From assembly GCA_020081605.1 (NCBI GenBank), contig JAHREC010000011.1:5288525-5352524 (forward strand): DNA of 64,000 bases. The letters are read 5' to 3'. Shown one piece after another: positions 27,266-39,392 of this stretch. Positions within the stretch are counted from its first letter, which is position 1. Each line of letters opens with the position of its first letter. A program made the translations under genes and the position numbers. The stretch comes from Albifimbria verrucaria (Eukaryota > Ascomycota > Sordariomycetes > Hypocreales > Stachybotryaceae). The notes under the pieces are model-generated. The model did no database searches. It was not told where the DNA came from and was given only the letters and a program-made list of their open reading frames with translations.

Positions 27266-27428
27266 TTATATGAATTATTTATATAAATGAATATTTAATT
27301 ATTAATTATTTCATAATTATTTAAATACGTTTTAAAATATTCTTAAATATTTAATAAAATAATCTTTTTATTTTTAATTAAATAAGAAGAACTCTCTATA
27401 TTAAAGTCTTATAACTCAAAACTATATA
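27262..27428. other. Short AT-rich block
   Basis: About 165 bp of A/T-rich DNA that replaces the 3' end of the P450 relic and borders the 3' end of the HET gene. Confidence 0.5.
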
Positions 27429-29301
27429 TTAGGTAGTATTAGGCTGAGGAGCAATATAGTCTGGTAGCCAAAGCTTCACATCGTGCGTCACATGGCATGG
27501 GCAGGCAGGTGTCGCCCATAGCATTCGGCCAATAATGCGGCCATCCTTCTCCAACAACGCCATCCCATTAGGTAACGACATATCGTATTTTAAGCCGGGG
27601 ATGCGGAAGGCCTTAGTACCCAGAAGTTGCTGCTTGCGCACAAAGGATCCTATCCTGAATGCTGATGTTTGTCCACAGGTGTCGCAGTGTATGGAAATGA
27701 CATAGCCGTGGGGTCGGCAGTGCATTGTCTGGTAGCGCGCCCCGAGGAGTGCCAGCCTGCTCTCTGAGCGGCCCCGAACGGCCAATGACAGAGACAGCAT
27801 TTTGACCAGCCATTTTGTCCCGTGTTCACCTTCCTTTGGCCATTTCTCAATATGGCGGAATCGGTGGCGCTCTCGCAGCACACTCTGTAGCTCCTCCATG
27901 ATGCCCTTGTCCCTGAGGCGCGACAGTATAAAATCGGTATCCTCGCCAAACAGTCTTCCTCCCACACTATTCACAAACTTAGTCAAGTCTGGCCCATCGA
28001 GTTCTAGCACAAGATCCACGCATGAAGCAAACTCGGCTAGGGAACCCCAACAATCAGCCTCGTCAGTCCGCTCGCAGATGCTAATAACAGTCCCTATATG
28101 CTCCAACTTGACCGACACTTGGCCTGTAAACTCGTCGATAGAGATTGCTTTCTTGAAATTGGGGGATTTTGCTCCGCGCCGAGCTCCCACCTCGTTACGT
28201 CATTATAGCCAGGTGGAGGAATTGGGTTACCCATCGGCAGGTCAGGCGTGATCAGAAGAGGGCTGTAATCATCGACCAGGAGACAATCCTTGGCCGTATG
28301 AATAAACTCGTCCCAAAAGTATGGGTGCAGAGGCCTTATCTTGGTGCCGCCAACTACGATGCTCCTGAAGGCGTGCAAAAGTCCCTCCTATCGCGGCAAC
28401 CGCGCCGTGAGAGCACAGCAAAAGCCATGGCAAAGTTGGTCCTCTTAAGTTCCTTGGCTTCGCGCAGGGGGCCCAGGTTCCAGGGGACGAGGTTCTTTCC
28501 CATCTGAGCATCAGCCTCAACGGAATAGACCGACCGGCGCTTTCTCACCTCGTCAGCCCAAACTTCAGCTAGCTTATCCAGGAAGACGGGTTCCGAATTG
28601 GGCCCGGCAAGGCGGCCGTTGGCCATCAAAGTTTTGATCTCGCGGCTGCGGATAAGCTCCATTGCCGTCCACATGCGGCTGAACCACTTGGCGTTGCAGA
28701 TACCCGTCATACCTTCAAGGCGCTCCTTGGTCGTCTCGCCGTGGTATAGCTTGTTCACCGTGTCAGACTCGACGTCTTCTAAGTGCACGATTACGCTGCG
28801 AGCATGACTGAATATCTCATGTATGGTGAGAAGGATCATGTTTTTGATCCGGTCTGTCCACTGCGGCACGCTGAAGTAGTCGTGCCAAAACTCCCACTCA
28901 TAAGCCGTAGGCTCGTCGCTGTCACGGCGAGATCCTTCATATATCTGCACCAAGCCTTGTATAGCCAGTCTTGTCGCCTCGGAATTCTGCGGTGCGTAGT
29001 AGCCGCACTGCTGCATCTGCGCAATATTGGCGTCCCAGACGTGCGACACCGCAACGAACTGGACGTCGGCTTTGAGAAGGCATTCCAAATGCCTGTCGAA
29101 GAGGAGGATGCTTCGGCCGAACTCGATCAGGATAGCTCTGCTGTATGCTGGTCCTGCAGACCCGTGTGCACTTTCGCAATCGTCTCGGACTTTCAGTGTT
29201 CTGATGAGCGCTCGATCTTTGAATGGTTCCCTGCAGAGCAGGCATCGTAGGGCGGAGGGATTTTCCTCGTTCCAAAAAGTCGCGAGCTCCGGCAGAGCCA
29301 T
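27429..29301 (-). CDS. HET-domain heterokaryon-incompatibility-like protein (two frame changes)
   Basis: HET-domain proteins mediate vegetative incompatibility and cell death in ascomycetes. The ATG at 29301 begins MALPELATFW. FVAVSHVWD near residue 85 is the HET entry motif. YFSVPQW and then the downstream block NAKWFSRMWTAMEL correspond to the family's later motifs (usual form xxWFxRxWTxQE). The frame loses one base at 28377-28380 (TTTT on the coding strand), where RDF continues as HAFRSIVVGGTKIRP, and again near 28161-28170, after which GAKSPNFKKAISIDEFTG continues to the stop at 27429. Corrected length would be about 624 residues, reasonable for the family. The C-terminal half has a CDTCG motif but no recognised domain. 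It is probably whole in the organism. Confidence 0.8.
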
Positions 29302-29376
29302 AGTTATATATATCTGCAAACGAGGCGTGGGCCCGACACCACTATGATATAGGCGATTTTCACAAGCGAAAAACAA

Positions 29377-30430
29377 AAAGCTATTTAATAGTTAGTGTTT
29401 TTAGCGTTAGTCGGATTGTAGTATATAGTTATGATTTGATTGCTGTACTATAATCTTGAGCAGGGTTGACTCGTTAGTGCGATTTATAGGTCGAGATAAA
29501 TAGATAAAGAGGAGTTATAAAAGTAGTATAGAAATATATATATAGTAGAAGTAATTATTTATGAATATTATTATATTTATTATATTATTGAATAATAGAA
29601 ATATATAAAAATTATTAAATTATTAAATTATTAAATTATTATATTTAATAATTTTATTAAATATATTATAGTATTCTTTAATATTAATTTTAAAAATATA
29701 TTATAATATAAATATTTAATTTAATATTAATAATTTAATTTAATATTAATAGTTTTATAATATTATATAATAGATAAATATTAATTTTATTAATAAAAAA
29801 TATATTTAAATTTCTTTTTATAATAAAATATTTATTATTATAATAATTAAATAATTTTAAATTAAAATAAATTTAAAATAATTAATTTAAAATATAATAG
29901 TTTTTAAATTAATATTTTAAAATAAAATTTAATATAATAAAATTATTATATTATATAAATCTTTTTATATTTTTAATTATATTCTTATATATATAATATT
30001 TATAAATAAACTCTTTTATTTTAAATTTTTAAATTTTTAAATTTTTAAATTTATAAAAAATAAAAATAAAAAATTTAATATTTAATATTATTTCTTTAAT
30101 ATTATATAAATAGCTTTAAAAAATTTTTAATATTATATTTAGAAAATAAAACTTATATATAAAATAAATATTTTAATTTAAATTATTAGATAATAAAATT
30201 ATTAAAAGCTATAATTTATATAATAAAAGCTATTAACTATCTTTTATATATATAATTAAGTAATATATATATCAATATAAATTAAATAAAGTAATAATTT
30301 ATAAGTTAATAAATATTTTTAATTATAAATCAGTTCTTCATTATACTAGTAATCGCATATTAAATATCTAATATATAGATACATGCACGTTGCTTTATAT
30401 ACTCATGATATAGTGAAATCATAAATTAAA
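29377..30430. other. AT-rich block
   Basis: About 1 kb, nearly pure A/T after 29520, with no LTR match by eye. Probably an old RIP-mutated repeat separating the HET and NucA/NucB-like genes. Confidence 0.55.
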
Positions 30431-30709
30431 TCCTATATCTAGAGCCTATTCATAAGGAGAAAAAGAAGAACTCCAGAGATACCGTATCGGCTCTTAGAGC
30501 CAGAGTCTCTGCCCTTGCGGCCCGCGCGTGAGCTCGAGTGCTTTGTACTTGCTAGGTACAGATTCTTCCCACCAGGCATTGAAAGAGTCCTTTGGCCGCC
30601 GTCTAGCGTCTGGTCGCAGGAAAGCCAGCGTAAAATAAGCCGCTTCTTGCGACAACAGTACGCAAGGTAGAGATCGTTAATGTGCCATAAGCTTATAAGC
30701 ATCGAGGAC

Positions 30710-32775
30710 TTAAAAACTTGCAGCGGCCAAATAGAAACCCCATATACCAACAACCAAGAACAAAGACGTGCTTCTGAGGGCATCCCAGCCATCAGACCCA
30801 GATTGTCCCGGAGACGTTGACTCGGAGGATGGTGGCTTTGTTGTTTCGCTTGAATGTTCCACCAGCTCCCAAGTCAAGTTGATATTGGCTGATTCCGTCT
30901 CGCCTATGAAACCTATGCCACCGACGTAACCATCGAGACCCCACTTCATGACCAGCCCATCCTCGCTGTAGATGTTGGCAAGGTCTGTTAGTTCACCAAG
31001 ACGGTCCCCATCGCTGTCAACGAGTTGAGCGGTGCTCACACGACCGTCCGACAGCCGTCCTCTGGCCTCGAAAACCCCACCTTGCAAGTCACCGAAAGGC
31101 GCCACGACAACGTTCGTGCGATTGTCCAGCGTCCGGCGAACTGCGGTCTCAGATCCTGATGCCAAGAGATTGTCTACCTGCCGCGGACGCACGATAGAGC
31201 CACCGCAGCTTTGGAGTTGGGTCGATGTCACGGTCGAGCAGTCCAAATTTGTGACCTCGACAACAAAACGATCACCCGGCTTGATCTTGTTGGTTGGATA
31301 CCACGACCTGAGATAGTGGCCCTGGAGCGTGTTTTGCCAGTTCGTCACGCAGCGGATCCAAGCCCCTTTGCCACCCTCGACGGTTGACTTAAAGGAAATT
31401 CGTCACACTGCGTGCCACGGCCTGCATTGGTACTAGGAGAAGATCTCCTTATGCCGTTGCAACAGCCTGGACAACCCGACTCCCGACCACGACGGCGGCT
31501 ACACTTGTCACCATCGCCAGCGTATGTGAGCACCATTGAATTGGAGGAGAAACCAAGCTTGTGGCGGATACCTAGGATCTGTCAGAAACAATTGGCTATT
31601 GGATTGGAAGAAACAGGCTTACCCAAGCAGATATTAATAGGTATCTAACCAAATATGTATCAGTGGCAGAACCAAGGACTGTGGTGAGGGTGACTTACGT
31701 CGTCTGCTATACCCCCGCCGACGTAGACAAAGGTCAGATGCGGGAGGCCAGAGGCGGTAGCTTGGGGCAGGTCAGTGGCTGTTCTACACCCCGTGGTCGA
31801 GCTAATTGATGTCGAAGTTTCTGAGGTCGACGATACTTTCGGCGTGGACATCTTCGATGATGTGGTCGAGGAGGACTGGCGAGTGCTTGACCTCGATTCG
31901 GTTGTCTTTGATGATAATCGAGATGTCGAAGATTTATCAGTTGACTTTGCAGTACTTCGGGCCGTCCTAGTGGCCTTGGTCGATGTTGTCCGCTGGACTG
32001 TCCGCGAGGTTGCCTGAGAGGTTGATATTCGTGTCGTTGACAATGTTCTTCGTGAGCAGGTGCCGTACCTACTACCACATACCCAGCCGGATGGACAGCC
32101 TGTCGATTAATTAGCTCGGATCACTCAACGGATATCAAAGAAACCCTCTTACATGTACCAGGACAGCACTTCTCTCCGCTATTACAGCAGCCCTGGCCTT
32201 GGCAGCACGTTTTCCCTTTGGCGCAGCACGCCGGTCCGCAACACGAGGCGCCAGGCTTACACGAGTACCGGCCGCCATTGCAGCACACGGCACCGGGCTC
32301 CCAGCAATAATCACCGCCGCATGTCTGGGCGTTCTTCGGGCAGCACCAGTTGCGAGACCAGAGGCAATTGTATGTGTTGTCGGGACAGCATCCGAAACCG
32401 GGGCAGCATACGCCTGAAGCACCGTAGGGACAACAGGATGTCGGGCACTGAAGGAGGAGAGTGAGCGTTTCAGTCGACGCAACTTGCAGACAGGGTACTG
32501 CGGAAATGACTTACACATTTTTGACCAGTGCGACAGCAGCCAGGGCCGCAATTGACAGGAGCCGAAGGAGGACAGGTACACTGGCGCTCGAAAATGGACC
32601 TCGGATCCCAGGTGCCATCGCCACCCTTTTCGACCAAGATTTCCTTAGGGCCAGACTCAAGATTACCAAAAGTGCGAATGTCTCTCTCCTCGAAGTGATA
32701 CTCTAGCAAGTCTAAGAAGGCTCCGACGGCCGAAGCCAACAATAGCGGTGACAACAGCTTTCTGAATAGTCTCAT
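30710..32775 (-). CDS. Secreted Cys-rich protein with NucA/NucB-like domain and C-terminal anchor
   Basis: Predicted cell-surface protein. The ATG at 32775 gives a signal peptide (MRLFRKLLSPLLLASAVGAF). Exons 32775-32515, 32447-32153, 32099-31699 and 31578-30710 join in phase through GT..AG introns of 67, 53 and 120 nt. Exons 1 and 2 carry a dense cysteine array with many CC pairs (CGPGCC, CCPGFGCCPD, CCGPACC). Exon 3 is a Ser/Thr-rich linker ending in FVYVGGG. Exon 4 holds VLTYAGDGDKC, a CPGCC pair, and CDEFP...STVEGGKGAW, the core pattern of NucA/NucB-type DNase domains (CDEYPF). The end (LFLVVGIWGFYLAAASF) is a hydrophobic tail suited to a GPI or membrane anchor. One base is missing in the run 31391-31393, just after CDEFP. 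Nuclease activity is inferred from the family only. Confidence 0.75.
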
Positions 32776-33242
32776 GACGAAGTGATCGCTTCCGTGGTGG
32801 AGCAGAGTCACATCTGAGTAGACACAGGACAACAGTTCAATGGGCAGTTGCAGTCATCAAATATGCTTACAACCAATAGTGGGAGCCTAAAATGAGGCTG
32901 CAATGCTACCAGCCTGGACAGAAGTTCGACGCACACGCCTGACTGCCATTGGCGCAGCGGCGCAAATTGAAATGCGGCTGAGCCACTGCGGCGGTCCGAT
33001 TCCTTTGCCGTCGGCGTAATTATTGCCCTCATTGTATTTCAACTGGATAGATGACTCGCAAGATAAGAGGACTGATTTGAAACTCTGAATGACGATCTGT
33101 TCTCGGCCCTCCGCTGCCCAATCGACCTTCCGTCGCTTAGCGCATCTACAGTTGCTTCGGAGCCATTGTCCACCATGAGAGTAGATTCCTACCGGCCTGA
33201 CGCTGGCTATCACTCTCCAACCTGATAAGGCTTCGTGATACT

Positions 33243-33970
33243 CTAGAGGTGTGGCTCGTATCTACTTTCCCCGCACATGTTATTCTGTGACCTTGACCAG
33301 GCACACATGAGGGGCGTATCTGGAAACGGCTCGTCAGCCTCCGATGAGCCGTCTGATGCCCACTCCATCGTCCTGTCCCAAGCCCGCGATATCTCGTCAA
33401 AGTTATCCGCTCCAACTTCAGGGATGTCGACGTCTGGCCAAGGGCTGATGATCTTTGTGCGGAATGGCGCCGGGGGCACGGGGTGTACCAGACCTCCAGC
33501 TGAGAGATCCAATCCTGCAACAAGAGCGCCTTTTTCCTTTCCGGCCATGAGCCTGGCGTAGGATGTATCTCCAGGTGCTCGAGAGTCGCGATGTCCCTCA
33601 CGGCACCACTAGTGTTCCAGAAGAAGGCCTCCGAGTCCCTGGACTCGAGCGCCAGGTACTTGATGGGTGCATCCTTGGCACTCGACCAGATAGTAATGTC
33701 GAAGGCGGTCATGCAGACGGTATCGATGTCGTAGTTCACCATGGCGCGCGACGCCGATGATCCACTGCAGCCGCAACGAGCCTCCTGGGTATAATGGCCT
33801 CGGAGATGCGACCTCGATTCCGCGCAGGCCTGTAGAACGGCTGGTGGGCTTGATTGCGCATGGAGGTACTCGCATTTTCCCATAAGCACGTGCCGGGGCT
33901 CCATGCTCAGTTCCCAGATGCGTTGGCGCAGCTCGAGAGGCAGCCGGGAAAAAGGACCGAATGATGCCAT
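33243..33970 (-). CDS. 2EXR-domain protein (one frame change)
   Basis: The N-terminus FGPFSRLPLELRQRIWELSM is the 2EXR motif found in large fungal families of unknown, F-box-like function. Next come PPAVLQACAESRSHLRGHY and YFN-like segments (VNYDIDTVCM, IKYLALES, IATLEHLEI) in the usual order. The frame loses one base at 33480-33483 (CCCC on the coding strand). The continuation (VPPAPFRTKIISPWP...) is acidic and ends at 33243. Corrected length about 243 residues. No introns needed. Confidence 0.75.
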
Positions 33971-34091
33971 TGAAATTGTCTGTCAACCTAGAGAGACCGA
34001 AGTGGCAGGAGACAAGAATAGATGCCTGGTTGAGTGGATATTCGGTAAGGTACATGGAATGTGATTGAAGCAAGGAGATAAAGGGACACAA

Positions 34092-34560
34092 AAGAATTCG
34101 ACCAACTACTACGATATGTATATATCCGTCTTTAGATGTGGATCAGTTGCTGTTGGTTTAACAGGGGTAATCATACCCTAGGGTAGCTTTACCGGGTGTT
34201 ATATTATGTAATATCTACTAAGTTTTATCAAGGAATTGACCCGACACTTACATGGTTAAAGCACGTCGTATGATGAACCTTTTTGAAATCCCACCCATCA
34301 CACCCATGCCGATGATGAGATTTGGCCGAGGAAACGAAGCCCTTTTGGCTGACCCCTAACAACTGACAGAGGAGAAGCCGGTTCTGGTTCTATTCCGGGT
34401 TGTGGACTTATGGGCTAATCTAATGGCGTTGTGACTCGACATTATCTGGCTGGTATGAGGATGTGCTTCGGCCCTCTTCTTCGCCGCCTTATTATCGTGT
34501 GTCCGCGCCTGCCAACCTCACGCTCATCCCATAGCGGACCATTATTTGTTTATCCATCCC
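34092..34560. other. Intergenic region
   Basis: Nothing recognised. Lies upstream of the 2EXR gene and may hold its promoter. Base composition drops towards the AT-rich block on the right. Confidence 0.35.
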
Positions 34561-34620
34561 TAACCGTAAGTATATTATATAATCTAGATAGATTATATAA
34601 GAATTCATATAGGAGTATAT

Positions 34621-35272
34621 TATTACGACCCGTGCTAATAGGATGCCTAAAATATACTAGAATAAACTAACCTAATATCTATAGGATAATTAAGGACTAT
34701 ATACCTTACCCTTTAACTAACTATAGATAATATAGAAGCCTATATTATAAAAAACTATATAAAAGGAGTTTCTTATATATAATAAATAGTTTAATAAATA
34801 TATATTATAGAATAATAAAATAAAAATATAAAAAGAATTTATATATAATATTAAATTAATAAATAATAATAAAAGAATATTATATAAAAATAATTAATAT
34901 AATTAATATAATAATATAATAAAGATTAATAAAATATTAATATAAAAATTAAAATAATTTATTAATAAAAAAAGAATAAATAATTAAAGTATTATTTTTA
35001 AAATAATAAAATAAATAATTATTTTATAATATAAATAATTAATATATAAATAGAAGTTTTTTTAATTATTAATTAAAAGATTATTAATTATTAATAATAT
35101 ATAATTATTAAATTATTTTTAATTTAAGTTTTAAAATAATTTATTTAATTAATAATAATTATATTATATTATTTTAAATTAAAATAAACTTTATTTATTT
35201 ATTTAAGAATAGCTATATAATTTTATTTATTTTATATTTATTATATAATATAGAATAACCTTAATTATTATA
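34621..35272 (+). repeat. Lone LTR of the chromodomain Ty3/gypsy family
   Basis: Starts TATTACGACCCGTGCTAATA and contains the same internal blocks (CTATATACCTTACCCT, TATAGAAGCCTATATTA) and the same 3' end (TATAGAATAACCTTAATTATTATA with RIP changes) as the four LTRs at 9-25 kb. No internal element sequence follows. The flanking five bases (TATAT and ATTAT) do not match, so it may be a solo LTR with mutated duplications or a truncated copy. Confidence 0.75.
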
Positions 35273-35830
35273 ATTATATTTATTTTTTAAAAATCTAACT
35301 TTATTTTAAGCCTTAGCTTTATTAAATTATATATTTATTATTAAATATTATATATTATTATTATAATAAAGGCTTTTATATATATTTATTAATAAATTTA
35401 AGCCTTTTTTTAATAATTTCTTTTATTAATAATAGCTATTATAGGAGCTTATAATAATAAATACTTTTCTTTTTAATTAATTTAATATAGTCTTTATATT
35501 AATATTTATATAAACCTTAATATATAAGTCTATTAATTTAATTATTAAATTATATATAATATATTAAAAATTATATTTTTATTTTTTATAATAAGGGTTT
35601 ATAGCTACCCTAAATATAAAAGCAAAATTATATTTTATTATATATACTATCTTTAAATAATATTATATATTATTATTATAAGAATTTAATATTATATAGT
35701 AATTTTTTATAATTAATACTTAAATTATATATAGTTATAATTATTATTCTTTTCTAAGGAGAATAGTATCTTTTATTTTTTGTTAATAGTATTTTTAATA
35801 AAGTTATAGTAGTTTAAAGATATAGAGTGG
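35273..35830. other. AT-rich block
   Basis: Continues the A/T-rich region after the lone LTR. It is not similar by eye to the internal part of the elements at 9-25 kb. Probably another RIP-mutated repeat. Normal composition returns near 35830. Confidence 0.5.
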
Positions 35831-36108
35831 ATTTAGTGATGTCTTATGAAGGTGGGGGTGGGTAGATTATCGGCGAAACTTTTTCTCCCCACTGTAGCTG
35901 TATCATGATATTGATTATCAACTTGGTAGTGCTGTCGAGACTTTTCGAATTCTGCCGATGTATCTCTTTCTAATTGGGTAGTTTCATAGGAAGGGATAAA
36001 TTAAGGGTCACATGTAGTGATGGGTGTAAAAGGGATGAAAAAGGGAATGCAGAAAAGGACAAAGGGTATTTAAGTCTAGATCCCACGTAACGCGAGACGC
36101 GGCTTTTA

Positions 36109-37101
36109 TTAATGAGTAAGTTCGCTAGCACATTTTAGAGAAAAAACTGTATCCGGCTGAGAAAATGATTGTGCAGTAGACCGCAGCTTGGAGGCTTGGG
36201 TCCTGAAGGTATAGCTGGAAAAGAGCGAGTGGATTGCTTTCTCTAGTGAAATTCCTTTTTTTTTTCCCTTTTTTTTTCCTTTTTTTTTCCTTTTTTTTTC
36301 CTTTTTTTTTCCTTTTTTTTTCAGTGTCATTAAATCAAAGGAGAAGTATAAGGCAGTAGAGGCATTCTTGTTGCGTTCTAGATCCGTAATGATTATTAAG
36401 CTAAGGATAGTCTTTCCACAACCGGATTCCATTGAGCCACAGGAAAGATTGTGACTTTCTCTTCCACGTTGTATATGCACTGCTATCCAAAAACCATTGA
36501 CCAGTACCTTGACGATGCAACTTATGGGCATCTTCTAAATTCGTCGATGGGTCTGGTGGAGCCAGCCAGCTTCTGATTTTGTTAACTCGATTATCCGCGT
36601 AGATAGATACACTTGTGTTTCTGATCTTAGTGGTAATTTGAGGAACCTCCTAAACACCCTTGCCGACTATATAGCCATCAATGCTTAGATTGGAATATAT
36701 CAAGTAAAGTATAGCTATATAAAATCACTAACCAGCGTAACCAACCCCGCTTAGCCTTTTTCAGCCTCCACTTTGCTTGGTGGCATTCTCTTAAGCAAAT
36801 CTTTCGCATAGGCTGCGGCCACCATGGCCGCATACCCTTGCCAAACGTCGTTCTTATGCGTATCAGAATAGTCGCAAATGCCGGGAATCATAAGGCATGG
36901 GAAATGATTCATCAAGCCTGCTGCTTCCATCTCGAAGCATAGCATGTCTTTCTCTCGTACTAGTGTATCTCGCACGACTGCATTCTTCACCAACTGGTTC
37001 CTGGATGCAATCAGACCATAGTGAATCATGGCATCATCCTCGATATCAGGATGATAGTTGCAGTATAACAAACATAATGCTGAGAAGAGTCGGCAACGCA
37101 T
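36109..37101 (-). pseudogene. PNP-NACHT NLR-like gene fragment
   Basis: Fungal NLRs often join a purine/uridine-phosphorylase-like (PNP_UDP) sensor to a NACHT NTPase. On the minus strand 37101-36751 encodes the C-terminal part of such a PNP domain: [55 protein letters not shown]. The next stretch contains the classical linker (RSWLAPPDPSTN, HRQGTGQWFLDSSAY) and the NACHT entry SGCGKTILSLIII at about 36420. Frame changes separate the parts. The coding strand then runs into a purine minisatellite (36255-36321) and ends near 36109. The N-terminal PNP half and everything beyond the start of NACHT are missing, so it cannot be a working NLR. Confidence 0.75.
36255..36321. repeat. 11-bp minisatellite, T9CC unit
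   Basis: About six copies of nine T followed by CC. In the coding direction of the NLR fragment it reads as a Lys/Gly-rich run inserted between the NACHT start (LYFSFDLM) and ISLEKAIHSL. Confidence 0.9.
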
Positions 37102-37238
37102 TGCTGCCTGGCTTGAGCGTCCGGGAAATTTTTCTCGCTACGAGCACAGTATGTCACTAAGTGCTTCTTACTCTTAAGATGCTGTGTGAGGGACACTAGG
37201 GTTTCGAAAGACTTATCACAAGGCTTGCACCACTCCAT
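37100..37238 (-). pseudogene. C2H2-like zinc-finger fragment
   Basis: From an ATG at 37238 the frame reads MEWCKPCDKSFETLVSLTQH followed by LKSKKH. This fits C-x2-C-x-K-x-F-x5-L-x2-H-x5-H, a zinc finger common in fungal nucleic-acid-binding proteins. It runs on out of frame into the PNP fragment on the same strand. Whether it was one fused gene or two juxtaposed fragments cannot be decided here. Confidence 0.5.
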
Positions 37239-37428
37239 CGTGAATACTAGTTTACTCCACAAGTAGCACTAGACAGCGATCATAAGGAAATGTGATGCCC
37301 GAGGTACTTTTGGGACGGCTGTCAGCCCCGCATCGGCACACGGCACGCGGCTAAAACCACGAAGTTCTACTCTCTAGGAGATAACATTGGGGCCTCTTTA
37401 AGTCTACGTACCTCGGTCACACGGTAGG

Positions 37429-38016
37429 CTATATCTTGGATGGTGCTTGCCGCTGCTTGCATAAATAAATGACTTGCAAATCGTCTTTAATGAATATTTG
37501 CAACGAAGTATTTATACCAGCATCAACTCGTAACTTTCGATGGTGAAGAGGGTTTGGTATCCTGATCCAATCGAAGGTACAACTTTCACGTTGACCATAG
37601 CTAACAGAGTGTAGGATCAACTCTACCATGTCTAACCTGCCATGCTCAGCAGCAGCTTCAAGGTCAGTTCTCCCAAAGATTAGAGCTTCCCAAGCATTCA
37701 AATTAGCACCATGTTCTTAAATAAGCCACTTTGCCAACCCCAGGGCTCCTTTAGCAGCTGATAGTTGTAATGCAGTAGTAGGTCCGTCAAGTATGCCAGG
37801 ATTTGCATGGACATGAGCCTCTTTATCCAGCTTTAGACAATCTACATCCCCACAGTTAATTGCAGCCTGGAATGCAGTGTGCTTCATTCCGAAGTCCTCC
37901 AAATTAATACTGGTTGTAATGCCCCTGATTCTTTAAAGTCGTTTCCATCATAGGGATATTTGTAGAGAGAGCGGACATTGACATTAGCTCCCTGTTAACC
38001 ATGGCTCTAAGCGCGT
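37429..38016 (-). pseudogene. Ankyrin-repeat fragment
   Basis: Ankyrin-like repeats on the minus strand in broken frames: ANVNVRSLYKYPYDG near 37990, EDFGMKHTAFQAAINCGDVD near 37900, TTALQLSAAKGALGLAKWLI near 37780 and RTDLEAAAEHGRLDMVELIL near 37670. The pattern is that of the C-terminal ankyrin array of large fungal proteins. Frame breaks occur near 37905 and 37715. The upstream part is not recognised. Confidence 0.7.
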
Positions 38017-38887
38017 TCATATATCTGTAGTGTGGTGCCATCTGCGAGTCAGTGGCAGACCAGAGATATCGACGACAGATATTTTAACCGCGTATTTGGT
38101 ACTTGTTTTATTCTTACATTTGCCATGAATAAAGGGTGTCAAAGTGAATATTGGAACAGAAATGGCTCCAATAATGTTTGGATAAATGCTATGGGTGGGA
38201 CCCATTACTGATCGATCTATGGCCTTAAACCCATGTTTGAGGTGGTCAAAAATTTCAGTTCGCTCCTTCCAGCCCACACCCCTAGTGAGGGCAATTTAAA
38301 GAGAGCAACCCAGTTGTGCACTTTCTCGGGATAGGAATAGTTAAAAGCCATCGCTAGCTTGAGCATCTATCCGAAGACATCATGATGTTCCACATCGGAT
38401 TGATAAATGTGAGACCGCATCACAGCGATCAACTGTTCCATGTACCAATAGAGGAGTGGCATTTCGGGGTATTCTTTTTGTGATCAGTTTTTCACAATGA
38501 AGTAAAGATTCTCCAACAGTTCTATTCTCAGGTTTATAAAGTCAATGGCCCTATGGCTGGATCTTGGGGATATTCGGCCAGAGAAAGTGCCGCTCTTGCT
38601 CAATCTTCTTGGTGGATGTTAGCGTAGCGGTTAACACAATGCGCGCCCTGACATCTAAGAACACACACCGTTTTGACCGCAATACCGTAAAGTCAATTTT
38701 AGGGTTGTTCTTTAGGTGTCCAGTCGTCATACTGGTACCTATAAACCGTGATAGAACATCCCACTTAATATCTGGATCTCTGCTAGCAGGATCCCTTGGT
38801 TCTTCCACGCAGCGTTCTATACAAATCAATTCCACTGGAGACTTTTCAAGCACCCTGATGGAGCAATGGCTGCAGGTGAGGCTGTGA
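38017..38887 (-). other. Unassigned stretch upstream of the ankyrin fragment
   Basis: Two open frames on the minus strand (38277-38017, 86 codons, and 38853-38551, 100 codons) lie upstream of the ankyrin repeats. Neither is recognised. VVDISGLPLTRRWHHTT at the end of the first lies close to the ankyrin part and may belong to it. Confidence 0.3.
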
Positions 38888-39392
38888 GCTGGAGCAGGTT
38901 AACCGAACCGTCAACCAGCAAACCGATACACAGAGGCGGCCGATCAAACCCATGGAAATCAGTATGATGTTGCAGTAATAATAATGAAGATTTAATGAAC
39001 TAAGTAATCTATAATTGTTTAATGTGTTGGGGTTGAATTACTTGGTCAGGCCAGTAAACTTGTATTTTCTAGTTTCCCTAGAGATAACGTTGCTCCTGAA
39101 AAATCATTCGGTCTTTTTATGAGGAAGCTAGCTTTGCCATTCTATAGCTGACAAAACGATAACTTTACTGTCTCGATAGTTGTTCATTTGATCTCCAACT
39201 TATGATTCGTAATCAATACTCTACCTTTGGGGAAGATAGGGATTTGAGCCCCAATAAATCTTTTTTTAATTCTCCGAGAATAAAATTGGTAATTATTCAG
39301 TTAAGATGAAATTTAGGGTCGTTGGATTTGGATCTTTCTTAATAAAATGTGATTTGAACTAAAAGCTTTGTTATACTGTGAAATATCTCATC
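38888..39392. other. Intergenic region
   Basis: No gene recognised; moderately AT-rich. Confidence 0.4.

Noticed and set aside
30439..30792. Minus-strand frame after the NucA/NucB-like gene
   Set aside because: It overlaps the end of that gene in another frame and shows no domain; likely 3' untranslated region.
31775..32017. Plus-strand Val/Asp-rich frame
   Set aside because: It is opposite the Ser/Thr linker of the NucA/NucB-like gene.
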